In this document: positions 32,690 through 42,417 of the stretch, in pieces
How the letters are laid out: each line of letters begins with the position of its first letter
Numbering within the stretch: the stretch's first letter is position 1
Source: Marsupella aquatica
Lineage: Eukaryota; Marchantiophyta
Reading direction: 5' to 3'
Length of the DNA stretch: 64,000 bases
NCBI GenBank assembly: GCA_973895155.1
Contig: OZ316892.1
Span: 1,550,001-1,614,000, forward strand
Notes under the pieces: generated by a model
What the model was told of the DNA's origin: nothing
What the model saw: only the letters and a program-made list of their open reading frames with translations
The model's database searches: none
Made by a program: the position numbers and the translations under genes

Positions 32690-33806
32690 GATGAAACCAC
32701 AACACAGTTCGACTTTGAAACTTTTGCTGTGATTCTAAACCGAGAATTAAATTTGGCAAACGCGGAGGGCGTTTTTACTTTTTTGGGAGAGGGGTGGGCA
32801 CGCGGAGATAAGTGTGGAGCAAGGGACAAGCAGTCAAGGGGGAGGGAAAGTGCAAAGGCATGGGCCCTCCATGGCAGCCTGGGGCTGCGCAACACCTGTC
32901 CATTGCCGTGCGGGGCCCTAGGTGGCAGGGTGCCATGCAGCAAGTCTATGGGCGGTCTGCTCCAACATTGTCTCATACCGTAATTTTCACCATATTTGGC
33001 TGTATCTGGGTTACACTTTTGTCTTTTATTTCATTAATTTCTTTTCATCTACATTCCTTTCCTTTCTCCTCTTCTCTTTTCTCTCAAATTATTTCCCTTT
33101 CTCCCTCCCTTTACCCTTTGTATTTTTGGGTTTTCCTCCCTCAATGGCATGTGCTAAGATGGTTGGTTGAAAGCTGGGGATGGCCTCCCCATCCCCTCTC
33201 TCCTGTCCACTCTTGTCCCCGGGTCTGTCTCAAAATTGGGGTGTCGGTGTGTGGAGGACTGATTAAAGCGGTGCGAAATCTGACTGTCTATTTTAGGAAC
33301 TCAGCTCCCACTAACAGCATAGCATTTTAATGAAACCCTCTCTAAATCTTCTCAAATCTCACTAAGAAGTTCTGTTAATGCCCATTTAATGTTCATACAT
33401 GAGTGCCAAAAGTTTTAAACAAACAACTTACTTTCATACATTTAGAAAGACAAATATTGATCATAACTCCATGCAATTTTTCTAGTACACAACTCTTTCA
33501 TTTATATAAGATAAAACAAAACATAGCACCATGCAAGTCAAAAGTTGTCAAGTACTCAACTTTTCCATTCATGAAAAAACAGATTTAAATCAATACACCC
33601 TCTAATACACCAATTGATAACACCAAGCACCCTAAAGACACAGGCGGCAACAGTATTCCATATCATTCTGACCCTACCAGTGGGGTCAAAGTTGCACCGC
33701 TCATGTACTTAGTCACAGCCGGAGGGTTGCACGACTGAAATAGGAGGCCTACACTCTGCTTTACCCCCGCAATCTATTCTATCCTTTCACTGCAAAGGTT
33801 TTGGGG
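32690..33806. other. Intergenic up to the gypsy insertion, no gene recognised
   Basis: Pyrimidine-rich near 33040-33140, AT-rich near 33360-33600. It ends with the target site ACTC (33807-33810). Confidence 0.45.
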
Positions 33807-33810
33807 ACTC

Positions 33811-34169
33811 TGTCATGCCGAGGGACAGTGCCTCTTATGCACATCGGCATGTCCCTCGCCTGCCCGCTAGGTATGTAGTTAGGGCTAGTGTACTACCTGA
33901 GTTAGCGACATGTTCTTGTAGCAAGTCTGGGCCATTGTTGAAGCAAATGTGCTTGTTAGTGTGACGCCAGGACTTTGCTTGCTTAGGGCATGTCTTTCTT
34001 TGTGGGTTTTTCAGTTCTTCTTGAATCGTTGTTGACAGAGCTCAGACAATGCTCGTCGGTTCCGTACACGGGATTCACACAGTGATTCGTTAGATGCTCC
34101 CGGCCGATCTTGGCATCCTGCCGGTTTTCGATTCGATTTCAGTACAATTGTTTCTCTTACGCCTTTTAT
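33811..34169 (+). repeat. Repeat block A1 (5' end of the gypsy element)
   Basis: 359 bp from TGTCATGCCG to GCCTTTTAT. It is the same as A2 (43039-43397) and A1 of the second element (62090-62447), apart from a few substitutions. It is followed directly by TTCAAGAAGAAC leader sequence rather than block B. Near its start two overlapping stems are possible: CATGCCGA/TCGGCATG (33814-33821 with 33844-33851) and CGAGGGACA/TGTCCCTCG (33819-33827 with 33850-33858). Confidence 0.93.
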
Positions 34170-35446
34170 TCAAGAAGAACTCGTCGAGATAGTGGTGAGG
34201 GGAAGAAGATTGCTTGTGACGATTTTGACACTTTTTGGTGAAGCCATTGCAATTTCTTTTACGGACATCGGAGTGACAAGTTAAAAGTTATGGGTTTATT
34301 GTGGTGTTATGTGTATACTTAAGTGTATACACATAACAAGGGGCCCGGATTTTTTTCCCCGGCCGCAACCTTCTTTGTGACCTACATCGACGACTTGCTG
34401 CCGACTGCACAGGCCGCTGCGCCCTCGCTCGCGACCCTTTGGGAGTTCAGGGCCCCTTTTTCGTTAGCTTTTATGGCCATTTCCCGGCCACGGCTGCCGC
34501 GCGACTACTTCCCGACGGCATAGGGCCGCGCGCCCCTTTTCTTTTTGCCTTTCTTACTCGTCTTTTTTTTGCCTCGTCGCCTTGCTATTCCTTCGTTTTG
34601 CTTCCTACCGTGGCCGAGCATAAGCGAGAGAGGATGGAGGGCACGAGGCCCTATGGCGCATTAAGAGGAGGGGAGGGGAGTACACATTAAAGCAGGGGGA
34701 GTCTCCTGCAGGGCACAGAGCCCACTGTCAGCATTCAAGGGGAGGGGGAGTTGAAGCGAAAGCAGGGCACGAGGCCCTAGGCAGCTCTGAAGCATTAAAG
34801 AGGGGGGGAGTACATTCGACTCCCTCTCTCGGGAGTCCTCCTGCAGGGCACGAAGCCCTTAATTCAGCTTTAAAGAGGGGGGGGAGTACTCGCGACTCCT
34901 CTCTCGGGAGTCCTCCTGCAGGGCACGAAGCCCTTAATTCAGCTTTAAAGAGGGGGGGGAGTACTCCCAACTCCTCTCTCGGGAGTCACTCGCTGCCAGG
35001 GCACAAGGCCCAAAAGGGGGATAGGGGGAGCTCATAGTGGGGCACGAAGCCCTATGCAGGGCCCGAGCCATTAAGTTGTCACCTCGCCTCAGCCTCGCCT
35101 CGCCCTGCAGCATAGGGTACCGTGCCTCCCGAGTGTGCGTACACCTGCTTCTTTCCGGCCTCTTTTTCTTCCAGGGAGCCCGACGATGTATCCACATTGG
35201 GTACCGACCGGTACCCTTTATGTGTATACACAGACCCCTGTCTATACACATCGGAGGCCCCTTTTGGCCATTTCCTCTTGTTTCTTTCCATTCATTTTCT
35301 TGTGAGCATATTTTCGGCAGGGCCGGTCTACACATTTCTGCCTCGCAGTGTTGTTTCCTTTGTGGGTTACATTTCATAGCCTTGGGGTTGCCACACCTTT
35401 TTCTTGTCAGTTTCTTTCCTATTGGCACCCCGGGTGAGCATGCAGC
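34170..35446 (+). other. Gypsy leader with conserved hairpins
   Basis: Untranslated leader of 1.28 kb. A possible primer site TGGTGAGGGGAAGAAG starts near 34193 and is conserved in the second element, but I cannot name its tRNA. A 13-bp stem GTTATGTGTATAC/GTATACACATAAC lies at 34306-34337. From 34639 to 35052 the motif GGGCACGARGCCC or a close variant occurs seven times (34639, 34711, 34765, 34846, 34921, 34999, 35040), alternating with GACTCC-N6-GGGAGTC hairpins in units of about 75-80 bp. The same motifs fill the leader of the second element. Confidence 0.8.
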
Positions 35447-36622
35447 ATGTCAGCAGAGGAGCCGAGTCGTAGCAGCTCATCGCCACCGACACCCCGGTAC
35501 CACTTACGGAGTGATCCACGACCGTTGGTGCCAATTTCATTGGAGTCTCGGCAATTTCGACGACGTCCGCAGACAGCAGCAGCACCCACACCACGCAATC
35601 CTCCTGCTACATTTGGCGGTCGCTTCACCACTACTCCGAAGCCTGCTATCACTTCATTGCCATTTACCCCTTCTGCATCAGTGGTTGTTCCTGCTTCACC
35701 GACATACAGCATGGATGCCAGCCACTCATCTGGCCGCATTGAGTGCTTCAGCGGGCGGCCAGGCACTGTCTCTTTACGTGAGTTCAAATCCACTTTCTAC
35801 ACTGTCGTTTACGAATTGGAGTTGAAGTACGGCAGCAATTTCACAAATGCGTTTGCATTTAAGCAGCTAGCCAGGTATGTGCACCATGAGGCTTTAGATG
35901 TGTATGAGCAGCACTCTCAACGGCTGCTTGCTGTCACACAGTTGCCTAACCCTACCTATGCCAGTGCAATTGCGGCAGCTTCACAATTGGCCTTACAAAA
36001 TGCCATTGCAGCCCATGCTGCTACTCCTGCCACTTCCCCTCCTACTCCAGTTCCTACCACTGCGCCCGTTACTCCCACTGTCTTGGCACAGGCTACATCA
36101 GGCATTTCTCCCACCATTGATTCCCTTGCCTTTGCTGATCCAGTGGCTGAGTTTTTCCAGGTTCTTGAATTGGAATTCCCAATCAAGAGTGCTGACAAAA
36201 TCATGCAGTTGGCCACCTTTGTGAGGCAGCGCGATGAAACCTTGAAGATGATGTATCGCCGGCTTCTCAAGCTGAAGGAGGACACCCAGAGCATCACTGA
36301 CCTGGAAGCTGCTCATCGCTATCTTCGCGCATTGGAGGGCACACCAGCTCTCCATTCGCAAGTGTTGCAGCAAGTATTCTCAGAGTTTGGAGACAACTAC
36401 ACCCTGCTCAATGTCTATGACACTGCTGAGAAACTTGAGTTGGCCCATGCACATTATGAGGCCAGTATTGCGCGTCCACCGCGATCCAGGTACCAGGCTG
36501 CTGCCCCTACACTGGCCACCCCTTCCCGAGTGCCACAGTATGGTTCCAAGACCAAGCCAGCCCATGTTGCTTTCATGCTGCCATCTTGCAACTACTGTGG
36601 TAACCCCAATCACAAAGGCTAA
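35447..36622 (+). CDS. Gypsy gag
   Basis: 391 codons. A basic, proline-rich start (PPTPRYHLRSDPRPLVPISL) is followed by a capsid-type helical region (SGRIECFSGRPGTVSLREFK, FKQLARYVHHEALDVY, then FVRQRDETLKMMYRRLLKLK and YLRALEGTP), and at the end the first half of a CCHC knuckle (CNYCGNPNHKG). It forms the particle shell and binds the RNA. An extra T near 36619 ends the frame within the knuckle; the Cys and a second knuckle follow one frame over. The start Met is shared with the second element (63880), which supports it. Confidence 0.88.
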   Translation: MSAEEPSRSSSSPPTPRYHLRSDPRPLVPISLESRQFRRRPQTAAAPTPRNPPATFGGRFTTTPKPAITSLPFTPSASVVVPASPTYSMDASHSSGRIECFSGRPGTVSLREFKSTFYTVVYELELKYGSNFTNAFAFKQLARYVHHEALDVYEQHSQRLLAVTQLPNPTYASAIAAASQLALQNAIAAHAATPATSPPTPVPTTAPVTPTVLAQATSGISPTIDSLAFADPVAEFFQVLELEFPIKSADKIMQLATFVRQRDETLKMMYRRLLKLKEDTQSITDLEAAHRYLRALEGTPALHSQVLQQVFSEFGDNYTLLNVYDTAEKLELAHAHYEASIARPPRSRYQAAAPTLATPSRVPQYGSKTKPAHVAFMLPSCNYCGNPNHKG

Positions 36623-37235
36623 TGAGTGTGATATTGTTGCTGAGGACCTGTCTTGTGATTTTTGCGGGAAAGTGGGTCACTTGGAGGCAGTTTGTTTTGC
36701 CAAATTCCCAGAGCGGAAGCAGCTACGACAACAGGCCCCTCATCCTACTCCTGCTTCCACTCCCCCACCAGCTAGGAGGGCTCCTACTGCATCAGTTGCT
36801 CCTCCTTCCAATGGCAAAGCAACCAGTGCCAACAAATTGCCTAAGCAACCACAGAAGCAACCCGCTCAGAAGGAGGCTCACAACGCACAGGCAACTCAAC
36901 TCCAGTCTCTGACTCATGAGGTTGAGTCCTTACGTGCCCAACTTGCCAACATCAAAGGCAAGTCCACTGCCTCTGCTGGTCCTTCTCAACCGGCTGGTCA
37001 CGTGCAACCCATCCCTAGCCCAGGCACCGCTGACAGTTCAGCACCTCTACCCCGCTCTTTCTATGGCTTACCATTTGATGCTCATATGGGTGAGTGTGTG
37101 CTGTCCTCTGCTCCACAACCTGGCCTTACAGCAGAATTTTCAGATTCATTCTGCCCTTCCCTATTTTGCTTACCAGCAGGCCAGTGCTGCCTCCCGTATT
37201 GCTCCCACACGCCGCATTGTACAGGCTGATGGTCT
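36620..37235 (+). pseudogene. Gypsy gag C terminus: second zinc knuckle and proline-rich linker, frameshifted
   Basis: In a different frame from gag: the knuckle CDFCGKVGHLEAVC, then a basic KFPERKQLRQQ segment, Pro/Ala-rich linker and a predicted coiled stretch (LTHEVESLRAQLANIKGK). The frame is lost again near 37140, where the pol frame takes over. Ancestrally gag and pol were probably one long frame, or joined by a programmed shift; this copy cannot tell which. Confidence 0.75.
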
Positions 37236-38520
37236 TGCTGCCGGTCCTCTGACTAGAGCCAGGGGCGCTCGGGCTGTCATGCCCCAATCTTTTCAGCCAC
37301 TCACACTTGCTGAAGAGCGCACCTTGTTGGCGAGGGGGGAGGGAGCTGCAGCTACATCCATTCCACCACCAGGTGCTGCTGACATTTCACAGGGAGTTGT
37401 TTCTCCTGAGCTGCTTGAGCATTTCACCTCCGGTATGGCACAAAGGATTCTTATATCTCCACTTTTCAGTTGCCATGATTTACAGCTGGATGCTAGAGCT
37501 GTCATCAGAGCGCTAGAGGGCTCACTACATTCTTCATCAGCCCCTGTGACACCGGTTTTGGAGGTCCAATCTCATGTACATACTGGACCTTTTTCTTCTC
37601 CTTTACATGTTCCCACTGGTTTGGCTACCCCAATACCGATTGCTGCTGATTGTGTGACCAGAGCTACACTTGATTCTGGTCATGCTGCTCCATCTTTCCT
37701 GGCTATGTTGTTGAGTGGAAAGACCGTGGACACTAACTCCCTTCACAAGGTACCTCATCATTTGCCAAGAGTGGTGCCTAGTGACAGGACTTCAGTTTCC
37801 ACCACCATTGCCATTGTTGACAACAGGAATTCAGTGGTCAAGTTGGAGGGTCACACTCCTCAGGTGGTCATGCTAGACACAGGTGCTCAACCAGTGATAT
37901 TGGGCATTCAATTTGCCAAGAAGATGGGACTGTTGACTGATCATTTACAGCAATCCAAGTGGCACATTCGGACTGCTAGTGGCACTGTGGAGGATGTGCT
38001 GGGTGAGAGTTCTACTTTACTCACTCTCACTTTTAATGGAGGTACAGACCAGGAACTGCATTTCCCAGTCAGATGTTTGGTTACCAATGTCACTACGTAT
38101 GATGTGCTCATTGGCCAGGAGGCTTTGTTCCCACCAGGTTTTACCATTGACAACTGGCATGAGCATGCATACTACAGAGTTGATTGGCATACTGATGGCT
38201 CACACTTGGGCTACATTCCACTTGATTTGCATGGTGCCCATACACCTATGGCTCACCACTGTGTGTTGAAAGCAGTGCACACAGCTACCTATGTCAACCA
38301 CCCATTGCAAGATTGGATTGAGGAGGATGACGATGAGGTGGCTGCTGTACATGCTGCTGCACGTATAGCAGCACTTTCCAGCAACGTGGATCATCAACCA
38401 GAGGTGGTACAACGGCTCCAAGCAGCCCATGGACCTTTGGTGGCTACATTGCGCAAGTTTGAAGACCTTGGGCAGCACAATGGACAGCCAATAGCCCCAA
38501 TCTTGAGCGCACCAGTTAAA
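37236..38520 (+). CDS. Gypsy pol part 1: aspartic protease
   Basis: Open frame upstream of the methyltransferase. The protease active site is VVMLDTGAQPVILG (catalytic Asp codon at 37876-37878), followed by a flap region and CLVTNVTTYDVLIGQEAL, where ILGxDxL-like wording is usual. It cleaves the polyprotein and belongs to the retropepsins. It then runs through an acidic linker (DWIEEDDDEVAAVHAAARIA) straight into the methyltransferase without a break, so both would be made as one polyprotein. Confidence 0.88.
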
Positions 38521-39529
38521 TGGACTCCTCCTTCAGATGGCCTTACATTGCTTGAGCTTTTTGGTGACATTTCTACAGGCCTGGAAGCTCTCCTACAGTC
38601 TGGCATGGTGGTGAAGCAGTACATCTACGTGGACATTGATCCAAGTGCAAGGCAAGTGGCTGAATCCCGTCTGCTGGAATTTTCCGAGCGATTTCCCCAG
38701 CAGTTTCCACATAGTGCATGGAAGTCTGCATTTTCTTTCTTCCCTCCAGACATCCAGCTTGTCCAGCATCGGCACTTAACCCTTCTTGGCTCCCTTGATT
38801 TGATCATAGCTGGTTGGGAATGCCAACGGTTTTCAGCTGCTGGTCACGGTGCTGGACTGCATGATTCTCGTTCTGGCCTTTTCACAGCATTGGTTCAGAT
38901 TCTCACCTGGGCTCAATTCCTTTATCCTGCTGTTGGTTATATCATTGAGAATACTCCATCTCAGTTTGACCAGCGTCCACAGGTCAAAGAGGATTTCAGT
39001 GTGGTCCACCACTACTTGGGACCACCCCTTCTCATTGATGTAGTGCATTGTGGTTCTTATGCACATCATCTTCGTAACTTTTGGACTAACCTTGCACCAC
39101 CTTCCTACTTTAGCTCTTCACCACACATCCAGGGACACTAACCTCATAGTGGACCAGATTTTGGATCCTGACAGTTCTTGCCAACCGGTTACACGGCAAG
39201 AGCCAGCACCTTGGTATCCACTCGGGTATCCAGCTAATACCATTGGACAGCCCCGTGCTGCTTGGCCTACTTTTGTGTCCTTTCCATGTGCACATGCTTT
39301 TCAAGGTGATGGTCCTGGCCTGGTTTATCGACATTCTACCGGTACATGGGATGAACCTAGTCCTGAGGAGAGAGAACGGGCTATGGGCTTCCAACCCGGT
39401 ACTACAGGTCACACCAAAATCACCAGACTGGCCAGGATTGCTTTACTTGGCAAGGTAATGGATCTTAATGCTCTCACTTGGCTTCTGGTCACTTGCATCC
39501 TTTTTCAGATGTACATTCATCCAGCATAA
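38521..39529 (+). CDS. C5-cytosine DNA methyltransferase domain within gypsy pol (DNMT3/DRM-like)
   Basis: About 330 codons between protease and reverse transcriptase. Conserved motifs in order: I, LLELFGDISTGLEALL; II, YIYVDIDPSARQVAE; IV, DLIIAGWECQRFSAAGHGAG with the catalytic Cys codon at 38821-38823; then GLHDSRSGLFTALVQIL; VI, IIENTPSQF; VIII, HCGSYAHHLRNFWTNLAP; and, after a frameshift near 39110, IX/X-like SPEERERAMGFQPGTT and LLGKVMDLNALTWLL. The GL(Y)-x-x-GR-LF and A-H-x-R-x-FW wording is closest to DNMT3/DRM enzymes, which methylate DNA de novo. The Pro before the catalytic Cys is Glu here, and ENV is ENT. Likely role: methylating element cDNA or host DNA; activity of this copy is lost through the frameshift. 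Confidence 0.88.
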
Positions 39530-39885
39530 GGAGTGCCAGCCCTACCACTCCATGGTGCTGCTACATGGCATCCAGACCAGGTGCACTTACCTCTGTCCAA
39601 CACTCACCACTTCAGTCCAAGTGTTGGGGGGAGGAGGTCCCTTGTAATGTGGCTGACATTATTTCTGAGTTTCATGGTGTGGATCAGACCAGAGCAACAG
39701 ATACAGCAGGCCTTGGAGTGGCCTCATCACCTTATCAGCAGCATGCTAGCAGCTTGGACAGTGGAGAGGCTGGCACTTCTGGCTCTTCAAGCACGAGTAC
39801 ATCAGGTCCTATTCCTAGTGTTGCCAACTACACATTCATCATGGGCAACCACCTGAGTTAAAGACAGAAGGACCAGCTGCTGAAT
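39530..39885 (+). other. Linker between methyltransferase and reverse transcriptase
   Basis: Open Ser/Thr/Gly-rich stretch in the pol frame from about 39478 (SLDSGEAGTSGSSSTSTSG), closed by TAA at 39859-39861; the reverse transcriptase starts in the same frame just after. The stop may be decay or a real boundary; a second copy would decide. Confidence 0.6.
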
Positions 39886-42417
39886 TTGCTCCTCAAGCAT
39901 GAGAATGTGTTTGCTTTCTCTATGAAGGACTTGGGTAAGTGCAAGACTATGCAATTCTCCATTGAGTTGGCTGATGAAACACCTATCTTTAGGCGGAGAC
40001 ACCATTTGAGTAAGCATGAGTGGCAGCTGGTGGATGAGAGATGCCAAGAGCTCTATGAAGCTAGTCTTATTCAGCCATCTACATCAGATTTTGCAGCAGC
40101 TACAGTGATGCCAGCAAAAAAGGATTCTAGTGGATTGTGGACAAAGAAGCGCATGTGTGGGGACTACAGGCCACTGAACCTGGTCACACCCCAAGACAGG
40201 TACCCCATGCCACGACCAGAGGAGCTATTTGACAGCATTGGAGACTCAGACATCTTCACTCTTGTGGATCTAAGGCAAGGCTTTAACCAGATTTTGCTGC
40301 TTGCAAAGGACCGCAAGAAAACAGCTTTCCATGGTAGTAAACAACTATGGGAGTGGTTGGTGATGCCATTTGGCTTGAAGAATGCGCCCATATTCTTTCA
40401 AAGAGTCATGGACCAGGTTCTTCAAGGTGCTGAGTTTCTGAAATGCTACATTGATGATGTGTTGGTCCATAGCAAAGGATTTGACCAGCATCTACTTGAC
40501 CTTGAGGAGCTATTCATGAGGCTTAAGAAGGTGAACCTAAAGATACACCCCAAGAAGTGTGAATTTGCTGTCAGATCAGTAGTATACCTTGGGCACCGCA
40601 TTCTTCCAAATGGAACCATGGCTCACTGGGCCAAGGTGGTATCCATCTTGGAAATGCCCACCCCTACCGATGTTCACACTTTGAGGAGTTTTATTGGGTT
40701 GTGCAATTACTACCGGATCTACATCAAAGATTTCAGTACCATTGCACACCCATTGTATGCTTTGTTGAAAAAGAATGTGACTTGGACATGGAGTACAGAT
40801 GCTGAGGCAACATTTGCCACTTTGAAGGAGAAGCTCTCAGAATACCCAGTGCTGAGAAGACCTGATTTCAGCAAGGTCTTTGTGCTACACACAGATTGGA
40901 GTGCCCTTGGGATTGGTGCCATTCTGGGCCAGCATGATGAGGAAGGTAAAGAGTACGTCATTGCCTATGCATCCAGGAGCAACAATCAGGCAGAGAGTCA
41001 TTATTCTTCTTATGAGGGTGAATGCCTTGCTGTTGTGTGGGCTGTCATACATTATAGGCCCTACCTCTATGGGACCAGGTTTGTTCTCTACACCGACCAC
41101 CAGCCCTTGAAGTGGTTGATGACCAATGACAAGCTTACTGGCAAGCTTGCTCGTTGGGCGCTCATACTCCAGGAGTATGATTTTGAGGTAATTCATAGGC
41201 CTGGTGTGACACATCAGAATGCTGACACTATGTCCCGCAGCCCTTTGATTACCTCTGATGATTCCTCAGATGCACGGCAAGATTTTGACCAGGTTTCCAT
41301 CCTGCCTACATTTCATGCATCGACCTATCTTGCTTTGCTGCCATGCTATGTTGTTGACCAACCTGTGGTGGACATATGGGAGGATAGCGACACTCTGAGA
41401 TTTCTGCAGCATGGGGAGTACCCCACACATGTTACTGCTGCCCAGAGAGACCAAATTCAGCAAAGGTCCAAGCGCTACTTGTGGAAGGGAGATCATCTCA
41501 TGCGCTGCTTGCCAGACAGGGAAGTGGTGGTTCCACCCATTCATGAGAGGGTTGGCCTTATCCGTAAGGTACATTCTGAGCTTGGTCATTTTGGCGTTAA
41601 GAGGACTTACAGCCTCTTGGTCCCTCATTATCATTGGAGAGGCATGCATGGCCAGGTTCGAGATGTTATTGCCCGGTGTGAACAGTGTGATAGGGTGAGG
41701 ACTTCTTTCACATCTCGGCAACCCACACTTCATCCACTCCCTATTCAGGGCATGTTTTATCGCTGGTCATGTGATTTGGCTGGAGAATTACCCCTCACAT
41801 CTCGGGGTAATCTCTACATCATGATCATGATAGAGCATTTCTCCAAGTGGATAGAACTTGTGGCATTGCCGGATAAGACCTCCCGTAGCACCAGCCAGGC
41901 ATTCCTGCAACAAGTTCTCAGCCGCTTTGGAGCTTGTGCAGAATGTCTCACTGACCAGGGCTCAGAGTTTAGAGGAGAGTTCCAGGAGCTGCTTGATCAG
42001 GCCCTCATTGATCATCGCCGGACATCACGAGATCACCCACAGGCAGATGGCTTGGCAGAGCGCATGGTTCAGACATGCAAGAAGGGTCTCCGGAAGATCT
42101 GCCTCACCAAAAACAAGGAGGATTGGGACCTGGCCTTACCCTACATTGCCATGGGGTATAGGATGTCCAGACATGCATCACTGTCTAACTTTTCTCCCTA
42201 CTTCTTGTTGTTTGGTCGTCACCCAGTTCCACCTTCTGCTATTGCTGCTCACATGCTTCAGGTGGTGGACTTGGATTCAGCTGTGACTTGGTCTGATGTG
42301 ATCTCTGAGAGGGCTGCCCTATTCAGGAGGGTTATGCCCATGGCCATGGAGAATTTGGCCATTGCACAACACAGGGACATACTGCGTTATGCACACACAC
42401 GAGGGGGCACTTTTTAG
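39886..42417 (+). CDS. Gypsy reverse transcriptase, RNase H and integrase
   Basis: 843 open codons. Reverse transcriptase: PIFRRRHHLSKHEWQ, CGDYRPLNLVT, FTLVDLRQGFNQI, MPFGLKNAP, and the catalytic YIDDVLVHS near residues 188-196. RNase H: HTDWSALGIGAILGQ, SHYSSYEGECLAVV, TDHQPLKWL. Integrase: HHCC zinc domain (HSELGHFGVKRTYSLL ... CEQCDRV), then the DDE core with Asp in WSCDLAGELP, Asp in TDQGSEFRGEF and Glu in GLAERMVQTCKK. The order RT-RNase H-integrase is Ty3/gypsy, not copia or DIRS. A TAG (42415-42417) closes the frame where the C-terminal domain should go on (GTF-stop-PKVRKFDVGDFVYLQ). Confidence 0.95.
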   Translation: MLLKHENVFAFSMKDLGKCKTMQFSIELADETPIFRRRHHLSKHEWQLVDERCQELYEASLIQPSTSDFAAATVMPAKKDSSGLWTKKRMCGDYRPLNLVTPQDRYPMPRPEELFDSIGDSDIFTLVDLRQGFNQILLLAKDRKKTAFHGSKQLWEWLVMPFGLKNAPIFFQRVMDQVLQGAEFLKCYIDDVLVHSKGFDQHLLDLEELFMRLKKVNLKIHPKKCEFAVRSVVYLGHRILPNGTMAHWAKVVSILEMPTPTDVHTLRSFIGLCNYYRIYIKDFSTIAHPLYALLKKNVTWTWSTDAEATFATLKEKLSEYPVLRRPDFSKVFVLHTDWSALGIGAILGQHDEEGKEYVIAYASRSNNQAESHYSSYEGECLAVVWAVIHYRPYLYGTRFVLYTDHQPLKWLMTNDKLTGKLARWALILQEYDFEVIHRPGVTHQNADTMSRSPLITSDDSSDARQDFDQVSILPTFHASTYLALLPCYVVDQPVVDIWEDSDTLRFLQHGEYPTHVTAAQRDQIQQRSKRYLWKGDHLMRCLPDREVVVPPIHERVGLIRKVHSELGHFGVKRTYSLLVPHYHWRGMHGQVRDVIARCEQCDRVRTSFTSRQPTLHPLPIQGMFYRWSCDLAGELPLTSRGNLYIMIMIEHFSKWIELVALPDKTSRSTSQAFLQQVLSRFGACAECLTDQGSEFRGEFQELLDQALIDHRRTSRDHPQADGLAERMVQTCKKGLRKICLTKNKEDWDLALPYIAMGYRMSRHASLSNFSPYFLLFGRHPVPPSAIAAHMLQVVDLDSAVTWSDVISERAALFRRVMPMAMENLAIAQHRDILRYAHTRGGTF

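Noticed and set aside
33811-34169. Reading block A as a complete LTR of TG...CA type
   Set aside because: A ends in CTTTTAT with no CA; the only TG...CA pair with a target duplication is the start of A1 and the end of B2.
35955-36300. Bacterial contamination or horizontal transfer to explain GC-rich parts
   Set aside because: All GC-rich parts sit inside plant-type transposons or their leaders, with eukaryotic flanks.
36098-36373. Minus-strand frames inside gag and pol of the gypsy element (for example 36098-36373, 40885-41214, 41266-41733)
   Set aside because: Shadows of the strongly supported plus-strand polyprotein.
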